Shown here piece after piece: positions 16,644-24,553 of a stretch of 64,000 bases of DNA. The notes beneath the pieces are model-generated. The model was not told where the DNA came from. It saw only the letters and a list, made by a program, of their open reading frames with translations, and ran no database searches. A program made the translations under genes and the position numbers. Position 1 is the first letter of the stretch. The number at the start of each line of letters is the position of its first letter. Source of the DNA: JALYNX01 sp040905925 (GTDB lineage: Bacteria > Actinomycetota > Acidimicrobiia > Spongiisociales > ZC4RG35); assembly GCA_040905925.1 (NCBI GenBank), contig JBBDQO010000136.1, positions 1 through 64,000 on the forward strand, given 5' to 3'.

Positions 16644-17930
16644 CTAGAGCGAGATAGCGGGCAACAGACCGCTCTCGTTACCGACAGGAACCGACTTGGG
16701 GGCACTGGAAACCGCCAAGGCATGGGGCGATCTCGCCTGATCCCGGCCGTGGGCACCCAGAGTCAGGATGAACCGGGTCGACTCATCGACCCGATGGTAT
16801 TGCAGCGTACCGCCCATCGCATGGGCCAATTGACGGCAGATCCAGAGGCCAAGCCCCACCGAGGCCGCGTCCCGACGGGCATTGGTGGAACGTCGATAGG
16901 GGAGGAAGATGGTTGCCTCGTCCTCAGGAGGCACGCCTTCGCCGTTGTCGCTGACAACGACCTGGACGTGGTCACCTGCGGTCGCAGTCGTCACCAGGAT
17001 CGCAGTACCGCCGTATCGCACAGCATTGGAAATCAGGTTGCGGAGGATCTGGCGGACCCGTAGAGCCTCGCCTCGGGCCATCGGCACACCCTCTCCGGTC
17101 TGGATCGAGACCATGGTGCCCTCACCGACGAAGCGACGGACCGTGGTGGCGACCTCGTGGTTGAGGTCGACGGCCTCGAAGTTGACGCTCATGGCGGAGC
17201 TCTCGAGTCGGGAGGCGGTGAGCAGGTCCTCCAATATCTCGCTGGCATCGACCGCCTGCTGATGGGCGAGGCCCAGCAGTTCCTTGGTCTCGACCGGGCT
17301 CAGGTCGTCACCGCTCCTCAACACGTCGGTCAGGCCCATCATCCCTGTCAGGTTGTTCCGCAACTCATGACTGACCGTGCCCAGCATCTGTGAGCGGTTA
17401 CCGTCGAGCTGGCCCAACCATCCTCGGACCCGGTACATGACGGCGGCCAGACCACCAACGGTGAGGACCACCGCGGCGAACACCCCTGCCGACTCAATCG
17501 CGAACCCGGCACCGGTGAAGAACGAGATCCCGTACCACGCCCCCACGTAGGCCAGGAACCCAAACATCCAGTAACCGTCCGAGAACAAGACAGCCAACAC
17601 GGCCGAGAAGGCAAGAGTGGCCGTGGCAATCGATAGATAGTCCGACATCAGGAGCATCAGCGAGCCCCAAATCGTCAGGTCCAGGATCAGCATCGATCTC
17701 GGGGACCGGATGTGTCGATACCGGCACCATCCGGCATGGAGACCCACCAGCAAGAGTCCGATTGCAAACGGCAGTGGCAGACCATGCCATCTCCCACTCC
17801 AGGCGAGGACCCCGGTGAGTATCAGGCCGCCGATGCTCAAGGTGAGGGTTACCAGCTGGAACTCGTCGAGAAAGTTCTCCATCGATGAGCGCTGTGGGAC
17901 GGCGCTGTTGGACAGGGCACGATCAGCCAT
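16644..17930 (-). CDS. Membrane sensor histidine kinase
   Basis: The 428-residue protein has five or six membrane helices in residues ~25-180, with no large extracytoplasmic sensor. A dimerisation domain follows with the phospho-acceptor motif SHELRNNLTGMMGL (His ~203). The HATPase domain shows the N box RNLISNAVRYGG, G1 DNGEGVPP and G2 SVGLGLWICRQLAHAMGG. The ATG overlaps the stop of the upstream kinase gene by one base (tgatg), so the two are translated together. No response regulator gene is adjacent, so the partner must be encoded elsewhere or the pair may act as a kinase network. The signal sensed is unknown. Confidence 0.9.
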   Translation of the reverse strand: MADRALSNSAVPQRSSMENFLDEFQLVTLTLSIGGLILTGVLAWSGRWHGLPLPFAIGLLLVGLHAGWCRYRHIRSPRSMLILDLTIWGSLMLLMSDYLSIATATLAFSAVLAVLFSDGYWMFGFLAYVGAWYGISFFTGAGFAIESAGVFAAVVLTVGGLAAVMYRVRGWLGQLDGNRSQMLGTVSHELRNNLTGMMGLTDVLRSGDDLSPVETKELLGLAHQQAVDASEILEDLLTASRLESSAMSVNFEAVDLNHEVATTVRRFVGEGTMVSIQTGEGVPMARGEALRVRQILRNLISNAVRYGGTAILVTTATAGDHVQVVVSDNGEGVPPEDEATIFLPYRRSTNARRDAASVGLGLWICRQLAHAMGGTLQYHRVDESTRFILTLGAHGRDQARSPHALAVSSAPKSVPVGNESGLLPAISL

Positions 17931-20173
17931 CAGACTCCGGGTGCTTCCGACGCAAATCTCGGCAGGAGTAGCTCGAAGATGCTCTCGCCACCCTCGTAGC
18001 GATAGGTCAGGTCCCCGCCCATGAGCCGGGCCAGACCCCGGGAGATGGTGAGACCCAGCCCCATGGAGGCCGTGAGCCCCGGCGCATCGTGGGCGCGCTC
18101 GTAGGGGTCGAAGATTCGCTCCCGCTCGTCGAGGGGTATCCCTCTCCCGTTGTCGCGCACCTGGACGCGAGGAGATGGGTCGTCGATGACGCTGACACGA
18201 ATGTCCTCCCCGCCATAGCGAAGGGCGTTTGAGATGAGATTGCGCAGGATCTGGCGAACACGCCCCGGATCACCGACTACCCGCACCGTCGACCCGCTGA
18301 GCTCGATTCGCGGCTGCTCGCTCAGGGTCTCCAGGACTTGGGCCGCATTGGCTCGCAAGTCCACGGGGACCTTGACAACTGTCAGGGTCCCCGCCTCGGC
18401 TTTGGCGGCGGTCAGCAGATCGTCGACGATATTCGTAAGGTCGAGTCCTTCTAGGGCTATCGAGCGGATCAGCTCGGACCGCTCCTCCGCCGACAGGCCG
18501 GAATCGGCCATCTGGAGGAGCTGGGCGAAACCAACAACCGCGGTGAGCGGGGTTCGCATCTCGTGAGAGATGGAGGCGATCAGCTGCTCCTTAGACCGCA
18601 GCGAATCTCGGAGCTGTGACTCGGCTGCTTGCCGTCGAGCCTGGGTCCGCAGCGCGACTATCCCGTAGGCGAGGTAGCCGGCAAACCTCTCGAGGATCTC
18701 GACCTCGAGAGCGTCGAAGGCCCAAGGCTCACTCGCATAGACGATGATTCCCCCGAGCAACTCGTCGCCGAAGACAAGCGGGATGGCTATTGCCGACTTG
18801 CATCCTCTCGCCAGCGCCTCGGCTCTCCATGGCTCAAAATCGGCATCAGTCGCGATGTTCTCGACACCGGCGGGGGCCCGGGTCCGGATTGCCCTTCCCA
18901 TGGGGCCGCGACCTCGTTTGGAGTCATCCCAAGTGATCTTTAGGCCCTCCAGGTACCCGTCGGAATAGCCCCAGTGCGCGACGGGCGTTATCGACCGTTC
19001 TTCATCCCCAACGTCAAACCCCACCCACGCCTGAGAAAAACCACCGACCTCGACGACGATCCGGCAGACCTCCTCGAGCAGGACGTCCTCGACCCTGGCC
19101 CTGATCAGCGCGTCGCTGCACTCCAGCACGGCTCGAAGCAGCCGGTTCTTCTTCTGGAGATCCCCGCCGATGCGTCTCTGTTGCAAGGCGTTGGCGAAGA
19201 GATTCTGAATGACAGTCAATTGAGCGATGTCCGCCTGGCGCCCGAGCTCGCTGGAAGAGTCCGTCCAGTCGAACCCCACCAGACCGACGACATGCCCACG
19301 GGAGGTCATGGGCAGATTGACCATCGCCTGGATCCCCTTGCATCCGAAGGTCTCCACCTGTGGCGCGATTTGAGGTGGCAGATCACCAATTGCTGGAACA
19401 TGCAACACCCTCCCGTCATCGATCTGGTCCATCACCCAGGGAATCGTCTCCGTACGGATCTCCCGGAGCGCCTCGGCGGCGGGTTCGACCCCCTCGGCGC
19501 ACCACTCGTAGGTGTTGGTGAGAACGTCCCCGAGGTCGGATTTCTCGAGGATGTAGCTCCGGGCAGCACCTCCGAAGCGACCGACCTCGGCCAGCGCCTG
19601 AAGGATGGCAGCGTCGAACTGCTCGGGAGTAGCGCTGTCATCGGGCGCTATCTCGATGAATTCGGTGAAGATCCGATGAACGAGACGATCAAACGCGACC
19701 CGTCGGTGCAGCTCGGTCTCTGCCCGCTGCTGAAGGGTGATGTCGGTGGCAACGCCGATGACGTGGTCGAGTTCACCGTCTTGGTCGAACTGCGGCGAAA
19801 AGTGAACTGCGAACGTGACCTCCCGAATGGTGAGGATCGCTGCCACCGCCTCGCCGGCGAGAGCGCGATGCACGTGGGAGAGCGCTTCGGGCTGATCCTG
19901 GTAGACATCAAAAACGGACTTGCCGACCGAGGCGCCCGGTTCGAGCCCAAGTGCCGACAGGGCCGCGCCCTCCGAGAGGGTGATCGTCCCCTGAGGGTCG
20001 AGAGCGAAGAGGATGATCGGCGCCCCCGTTACCACACTGCGGAGCCGCTCCTCGGTTTCTCGAAGCCGGCCACCGGAGGCCGGTATGCGGATGGTGCTCC
20101 CCTCCGAATTCTGGGGAGATCGTCGTTTTGCCTCAGTGCCGCCACCGAGTGTGGGAGGTCGTGCTGGCTGCAT
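17930..20173 (-). CDS. Cytoplasmic PAS-GAF-GAF histidine kinase
   Basis: From the chosen start the protein has 747 residues. A PAS domain (~35-150; ERLRSVVTGAPIILFALDPQ, ending VIGVATDITLQQRAE) is followed by two GAF domains (~160-325 and ~340-490; the second includes GCKSAIAIPLVFGDELLGGI). A HisKA motif SHEMRTPLTAVVGFAQLL and an HATPase with RNLISNALRYGG, DNGRGIPL and SMGLGLTISRGLARLMGG complete it. No membrane segment is seen, so it should sense cytoplasmic ligands or redox. The start is uncertain. The ATG at 20173 follows an AT-rich tagataaatct that could be a -10 box of a leaderless message. An in-frame ATG at 20263 would add 30 basic residues. It is coupled to the downstream kinase. Confidence 0.87.
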   Translation of the reverse strand: MQPARPPTLGGGTEAKRRSPQNSEGSTIRIPASGGRLRETEERLRSVVTGAPIILFALDPQGTITLSEGAALSALGLEPGASVGKSVFDVYQDQPEALSHVHRALAGEAVAAILTIREVTFAVHFSPQFDQDGELDHVIGVATDITLQQRAETELHRRVAFDRLVHRIFTEFIEIAPDDSATPEQFDAAILQALAEVGRFGGAARSYILEKSDLGDVLTNTYEWCAEGVEPAAEALREIRTETIPWVMDQIDDGRVLHVPAIGDLPPQIAPQVETFGCKGIQAMVNLPMTSRGHVVGLVGFDWTDSSSELGRQADIAQLTVIQNLFANALQQRRIGGDLQKKNRLLRAVLECSDALIRARVEDVLLEEVCRIVVEVGGFSQAWVGFDVGDEERSITPVAHWGYSDGYLEGLKITWDDSKRGRGPMGRAIRTRAPAGVENIATDADFEPWRAEALARGCKSAIAIPLVFGDELLGGIIVYASEPWAFDALEVEILERFAGYLAYGIVALRTQARRQAAESQLRDSLRSKEQLIASISHEMRTPLTAVVGFAQLLQMADSGLSAEERSELIRSIALEGLDLTNIVDDLLTAAKAEAGTLTVVKVPVDLRANAAQVLETLSEQPRIELSGSTVRVVGDPGRVRQILRNLISNALRYGGEDIRVSVIDDPSPRVQVRDNGRGIPLDERERIFDPYERAHDAPGLTASMGLGLTISRGLARLMGGDLTYRYEGGESIFELLLPRFASEAPGV

Positions 20174-20354
20174 AGATTTATCTAGAGAAACATCGGAGCG
20201 ACGGGACCTGGCCTTGAGTAGCCGCCCAGCCGATAGGCGGATCAGGTCGACCGCCGCGCGCATGCTGTCGCAGTTGTCGGGACTGACCGTGGCAGCGGAT
20301 GGGCATAATCGCGGGTGACAGCCGCCCCGAGCCCGAGTTCGGAGGATGAGGCAA
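20174..20354. promoter_or_regulatory. Divergent promoter region, kinase pair / VOC gene
   Basis: The two diverging genes share this ~180-base stretch. On the minus strand tagata, 5 bases before the ATG at 20173, is the only AT-rich patch and could be a -10 element. On the plus strand gaggatgagg before 20355 is a clear ribosome site. No strong -35 was identified. Confidence 0.35.
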
Positions 20355-20759
20355 ATGAGCACAGCGCCACCCTTCGATTCGCTCGATTTCCTCTATATCC
20401 CCAGTCAGGACGTAGCGGCTGATGCCACCTTCTTCACCGAGGTATTGGGTGGCACCCTGGTGTTTGCCATCCAGGAGTGGGACACCAGGGTGGCCATGGT
20501 CGAAATGACGGCCGGACCTCCGCATCTCCTCTTCACCGATCATGTCGACGGCGAGCGCCCGATCCTCATCTACCGGGTTGAAGACCTGGCCACCACGCTC
20601 GATCGCCTCCAGACCGCAGGGTGGGAACGAGAATCGATGTTCGAGATACCTCAAGGACCATGCTGTTCCTTCCGAACCCCGGCTGGTCATCGGATCGCCG
20701 TCTACCAGCTGATCCGGCCCCAGGTGGCCGCTCACTTCAGAGGGCGGATGGACTTCTGA
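20355..20759 (+). CDS. VOC-superfamily (glyoxalase/bleomycin-resistance fold) protein
   Basis: The 134-residue protein is the length of a single VOC module pair. It starts FLYIPSQDVAADATFFTEVL, has the internal beta strands MVEMTAGPPHLLFTD, and ends with the typical SFRTPAGHRIAVYQL. Members bind a metal between paired beta-alpha-beta-beta-beta units and act as isomerases, dioxygenases or drug-binding proteins. The activity here is unknown. The ATG at 20355 is preferred over one at 20346 because gaggatgagg then has proper spacing. Confidence 0.75.
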   Translation: MSTAPPFDSLDFLYIPSQDVAADATFFTEVLGGTLVFAIQEWDTRVAMVEMTAGPPHLLFTDHVDGERPILIYRVEDLATTLDRLQTAGWERESMFEIPQGPCCSFRTPAGHRIAVYQLIRPQVAAHFRGRMDF

Positions 20760-20766
20760 GAAGCGC

Positions 20767-21513
20767 CTAGCTGGTTGGGCCGAATCTCTCGGTTCTGATC
20801 AGGGTCGGGTCATGGCCAAGTTCCACCAGGGACCCGGCCGCAGTCTCAACGAAGGAAGTCGGACCACAAATGTAGACGAGGGGTCTCTCCTCAGGAGACC
20901 AGGACACCTCGGCCAGCATCTCGCGGTCGATGCGACGGCTGTAACCCTTCCACCCGATGGGTTGGGCACGGGTGAGCGTGAACCGGATGTCGATCTCGTC
21001 GTAGGCGGCCAGGCCGGCCAACTCCTCCCGGTAGATCACCTCGTCGAATGAGCGTGCCGAGTAGAGCAAACGAGTGGGCACTGCGGAGTGCGCCGCCACC
21101 CGGTGCCTGAGCATCGCCCGGAATGGCACTATTCCTGACCCGCCTGCAATCATCAGCAGGGGGCCGCCCATCGACTCCCCCCATACGAAGTAGCGCCCTA
21201 TCGGGCCCCTCATCTCCAACTGGTCGTCAGCTTGGAGCACATCGACCAGGTAAGGCGACACCTCGCCATCCTGGAGCCGCTCCACGGTCAAGACCAAATG
21301 GTCGTCTTCGGGCGCCGAGCCGATCGAATAGCTGCGTTGCGCCTGATAACCGTCCTCGGCGGTGAGCCGAACGTCGACATGTTGGCCGGCCATGTGCCCA
21401 TCCCAGCCAGGACATTCGAAGACGATGCTTCGCACCCGCTCCGTCTCGGGGCGAACCTCGGTGACCTTGGCGGCCAGCCAGTTCAGTCGCCCGAGTACCG
21501 CTGTTCCCGCCAT
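20767..21513 (-). CDS. Ferredoxin--NAD(P)+ reductase-like flavoprotein
   Basis: About 248 residues with the FNR fold. The FAD-binding barrel carries QRSYSIGSAPEDD (RxYS motif). The NAD(P) domain shows LLMIAGGSGIVPFRAMLRH and, near the end, PLVYICGPTSFVETAA. There is no 2Fe-2S domain. The ATG at 21513 is preferred because the sequence upstream of it belongs to the overlapping end of the sulfite-oxidase-like gene (31-base overlap). Overlap plus same strand implies the reductase and the molybdoenzyme work together, the reductase likely passing electrons from NAD(P)H to it. Confidence 0.85.
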   Translation of the reverse strand: MAGTAVLGRLNWLAAKVTEVRPETERVRSIVFECPGWDGHMAGQHVDVRLTAEDGYQAQRSYSIGSAPEDDHLVLTVERLQDGEVSPYLVDVLQADDQLEMRGPIGRYFVWGESMGGPLLMIAGGSGIVPFRAMLRHRVAAHSAVPTRLLYSARSFDEVIYREELAGLAAYDEIDIRFTLTRAQPIGWKGYSRRIDREMLAEVSWSPEERPLVYICGPTSFVETAAGSLVELGHDPTLIRTERFGPTS

Positions 21514-22039
21514 GGGTCCCCGTGATTGTGATAGCCGTAGGTCTCCCAGAACCCCGGTTTGTCTTCGATGTGCAACTCCAGCCCGCGCACCCACTTGGCG
21601 CTCTTCCAGAAGTAGAGATGGGGCACCAGGAAACGGGCCGGGCCGCCGTGCTGGGGGTCGAGCGGCTCCCCGTCGTATTGGTACGCCACCCAGGCCTGGC
21701 CCCCGGTCACCTCTTCGAGGGGGAGATTGGTGGTGTATCCGCCGTCACAGAAGGCGGTGATGAAACGAGCCTCGCCGGTGGCGACCCCGTCCAGCAACGA
21801 ATCGAGCGAAACTCCGGTCCAGACCGTGTCGAACTTCGACCATTTGGTTACACAGTGGATGTCGACAGTCACGGTCTCGGTGGGCAGGGCAGTGAACTCC
21901 TCCCAGCTCCACGAACGAGACGGGTCGGCGAGACCCCGGATCTGAAACGTCCACTCCTCGAGTCGGGCGCGAGGGGTCGGCCCCGCCGAGAGCACCGGAA
22001 ACCCAGCGGTGAGGTATTGGCCGGGGGGGAGACGGGACG
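21483..22039 (-). CDS. Sulfite-oxidase-family molybdopterin oxidoreductase, N-terminus lost in the gap
   Basis: About 185 residues of the molybdopterin-binding domain are present. WTFQIRGLADPSRSWSWEEF leads to DIHCVTKWSKFDTVWTGVSL, where the cysteine is the conserved molybdenum ligand, followed by QYDGEPLDPQHGGPARFLVP and WKSAKWVRGLELH, all standard for the YedY/sulfite oxidase fold. The 5' end runs into the 100-N gap, so the start is unknown. Proteins of this short form usually need a separate electron donor, and the overlapping reductase gene at 20767-21513 fits. It must not be read as fused to CorA across the gap. Confidence 0.85.
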
Positions 22040-22139
22040 NNNNNNNNNNNNNNNNNNNNNNNNNNNNNNNNNNNNNNNNNNNNNNNNNNNNNNNNNNNNN
22101 NNNNNNNNNNNNNNNNNNNNNNNNNNNNNNNNNNNNNNN
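22040..22139. other. Assembly gap (100 N)
   Basis: Exactly 100 N. This is the usual placeholder for a scaffold join of unknown size, so distances across it are meaningless and the reading frame through it is accidental. Confidence 0.98.
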
Positions 22140-22994
22140 GAAGTTCATCCCCCAGATCCCGGCGAGAAGCGTGGGTATGGCCGCGATCGCCACGTAGGCC
22201 GAGATCTTCCTCATGTCCTCGTTCTGACGGAGGCTCACCTGGGTCAGGTTGGCGGCGAGGATCGAACTGAGCATGTCGCTGAAGGCGTTGATTCGGTCCA
22301 CCACTCGAAGCAGATGGTCGTGCACGTCACGAAAGTAAGGCTTGAGACTGGGGTGGATCGCGGCGAAGTCGTCAGTCGACAAACGGAAGAGCGGCTCTTC
22401 GAGCGGCTGGGCGGCGTTCTGGAAACTCATCACTTCCTGCTTCAGCCGATAGATGCGCTCCAGGTCGCCACCAGTGGAGAACACCTCCTCCTCGACCTCG
22501 CGCACGTCATCGCCGAGGGCATCGAGAACCAGGCTGTAATCCCTCACCACACGGTTGAGGATGGCGTGGAGCACCGACCCCGGGCCCAACGCCAGACGCT
22601 CCGGGTCGGCTTCCAGCTCGTGACGCACCTCGACGAGTTGGCTCGCCTCTCCGTGACGCACCGCCACCACGAAGTCGGGATCGACGAAGAGCAGGATCTC
22701 ACCGAATTCGATGATCTCCACCGGGTCGACATACCGGGCTGGTTTTGTCACCAAGAAGAGGGTCTGACCGTAGGTCTCGAGCTTCGGACGCTGGTGGGCT
22801 TTGACCGCGTCCTCCACTGCCAACTCGTGGAGCCCGAAAGCATCCCGCGCCGCGTCGAACTCCTCTTTGGTTGGCTCGTGAAGCCCGACCCAGATACAGG
22901 TCTCGGGGTCGCCCTTGAGTATGTGGGCATGGTCAAAACTGAACGGCTCTTCGAGCCGGTGGCCGTTCTTGTATATCGCAGCGTCGACGATCAT
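22140..22994 (-). CDS. corA: CorA-type Mg2+/Co2+ transporter, C-terminus lost in the gap
   Basis: About 285 residues run from the ATG at 22994 to the gap. The cytoplasmic funnel includes EDAVKAHQRPKLETYGQTLF and the long helix FSDMLSSILAANLTQVSLRQ. The first membrane helix ends AIPTLLAGIWGMNF, containing the signature GMN of the pore loop. Only the end of the pore loop and the last helix (~30-40 residues) are missing, which the gap could easily hold. CorA forms a pentameric divalent cation channel. The family identity is very secure, and the ion specificity is not. Confidence 0.92.
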
Positions 22995-23224
22995 GCGCGC
23001 AGGCTAGGCCCTGCGTCAAAGACTCTGAAGCGAGCTGGGGATCAGCTCAGGTATGTGCGACCCAACCGGAGATCTCATCGGCAATGATCGGCCGCGCGTC
23101 ATCCGGGCATACTCGCCTGTGGCATTCTGCCTCGGGTGCGCCACCGCAAGGACGCCCGAGCGAGGGCAGCAGAGACCACACAATGGCTAGGTTCTTATGG
23201 AACCGACCCTGAGAGGAGCGGCGC

Positions 23225-23644
23225 ATGCCCTCAGCCGAGTACAGCGGAACCGGGACCGAAAGCGACCCCTGGGTCCTCAAAACTCCCAGCCTGGGCTCGG
23301 AGATCCTCATGCACAAAGACGAGGCCCACGAGCCGCCGCTGTTGGTCTGCACGGTGGGCAGCACCATCCTCCACTACGACCTCCGGATCATCGGAGACCT
23401 GTATCAGATGCTCAAAGACAAAGGAGACTGGGTCCCTCTGGGCAACGCCGACGAGCAGAAACCGGCCGTTGAGGGGACGGTCGAGGCTTGGGCCCGGTCT
23501 CCTGACAACCCGATCGGAGGCTGGTACGGGTTGAAGAAAGGGCTGCGGGGCCGGGTCGGCAACTATGTGCCGCCGGTGCTCGAGGCACTCGGTATGGCCG
23601 AAGTGGAGCACAACCCCCGCAACAACCGGATGCGGGCCATCTGA
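23225..23644 (+). CDS. Conserved hypothetical protein (possibly DUF6855-like)
   Basis: The 139-residue soluble protein begins SGTGTESDPWVLKTPSLGSE and has conserved-looking blocks LVCTVGSTILHYDLR, DWVPLGNADEQKPA, TVEAWARSPDNPIGGWYG and RNNRMRAI. I recall this pattern from small uncharacterised actinobacterial proteins, but the family name is from memory and unsure. A good ribosome site (gagaggagcggcgc) precedes the ATG. It converges with the nucleotide cyclase gene with a 1-base gap. The function is unknown. Confidence 0.7.
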   Translation: MPSAEYSGTGTESDPWVLKTPSLGSEILMHKDEAHEPPLLVCTVGSTILHYDLRIIGDLYQMLKDKGDWVPLGNADEQKPAVEGTVEAWARSPDNPIGGWYGLKKGLRGRVGNYVPPVLEALGMAEVEHNPRNNRMRAI

Positions 23645-23645
23645 A

Positions 23646-24464
23646 TCACACCCTCGGAGGGGGGAAGGTCGACTCCAGGTCGGGGGCCCTCACCTGAAAC
23701 AGCTCTTCGGGGTGGGGAAGGCCGCGGAGCTCGAATATGCCAAGGCTCGCCAGATCTGTCCTCTCCGGGATTGTCTCACCCAGGGCGTCCCTGGTCGCGG
23801 CCGAGAGGAGGATCTGACCCCCGTGTCCGGCATTGCATACCCGGGCAGCGGTGTTGACCGGAAGCCCGATATAGCCGGTCTCGGTGCGGCCCGGGCTCCC
23901 GCTGTGAAGACCGATCCGAACCCGGACCGCCCGGCCCTCCGGCCAACGATGATCCTGCAACGAGCGCTGGATCTCCAACGCAGAAGTCAGAGCGTCGGCG
24001 GCGTGGGCGAAGGCGGCGAAGAACTCGTCGGCTCGGGCGTCGACCTCGTATCCGTGATTGCGGTCGACTGCTTCCCTGATCGCCCGCTTCACCTCGGCCA
24101 GCACGCCTGAATACCCCTCACCGAGTTGGTGAACGAGAACGGTCGAGCCCTCGATGTCAGTGAGGAGGAGCGTGACCGGGCCGGTGGGGAGATCGGGTGT
24201 CACCTCGTCGGCGGCCGCCTCCCGCAGCTGGCGAGCCACGAAACCGATCGGGGCAATCCCGTACTTGGTGGCAGCGGTCAACAGCTTTCGGAACGCACGC
24301 TCCTTGGACGCTTCATCCTCGAACCTGACCTGGTTGAAGCGGGAAAGGGCGTTGCGGACGTGCGGCTCGTCGTTGATCGGGAGCATCCGATTCCCCTTCG
24401 AGTCGACATAGGCAAAGGCGCTATTGGGCAGTGCAGCGCGTTTCTTGGCGTCGAGCTTGGCCAT
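23646..24464 (-). CDS. Class III adenylate/guanylate cyclase with a DUF6582-like N-terminal domain
   Basis: The protein has 272 residues. Residues 1-~75 (AKLDAKKRAALPNSAFAYVD, ALSRFNQVRFEDEASKERAF) look like a DUF6582-type module that usually handles substrate or DNA-related proteins. Residues ~90-250 form the cyclase domain: LLLTDIEGSTVLVHQLG holds the first metal aspartate, VDARADEFFAAFAHAADA the second (the usual GD is AD here), and LPVNTAARVCNAGHGGQILL the transition-state Asn/Arg region. It should make cAMP or cGMP in the cytoplasm, provided the Gly to Ala change is tolerated. No effector gene is adjacent. Confidence 0.85.
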   Translation of the reverse strand: MAKLDAKKRAALPNSAFAYVDSKGNRMLPINDEPHVRNALSRFNQVRFEDEASKERAFRKLLTAATKYGIAPIGFVARQLREAAADEVTPDLPTGPVTLLLTDIEGSTVLVHQLGEGYSGVLAEVKRAIREAVDRNHGYEVDARADEFFAAFAHAADALTSALEIQRSLQDHRWPEGRAVRVRIGLHSGSPGRTETGYIGLPVNTAARVCNAGHGGQILLSAATRDALGETIPERTDLASLGIFELRGLPHPEELFQVRAPDLESTFPPPRV

Positions 24465-24509
24465 CGATCAGAGGCAAAGCTACCCACACGCCACTGATCC
24501 GAACGCGTC

Positions 24510-24538
24510 GAGGGCGGCGCCCACCCGACGCCGCCCTC
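24510..24538 (-). terminator. GC-rich hairpin after the NCS2 permease gene
   Basis: A perfect 10-bp stem (gagggcggcg / cgccgccctc) with a 9-base loop lies 16 bases past the permease stop. No T run follows, so this is a stem-only terminator candidate. Confidence 0.5.
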
Positions 24539-24553
24539 TGACAGTTGGTCGAT

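Noticed and set aside
21483..22994. A single 503-residue CorA/sulfite-oxidase hybrid protein
   Set aside because: The frame passes through 100 N. The two ends belong to unrelated families, and each is truncated at the gap.
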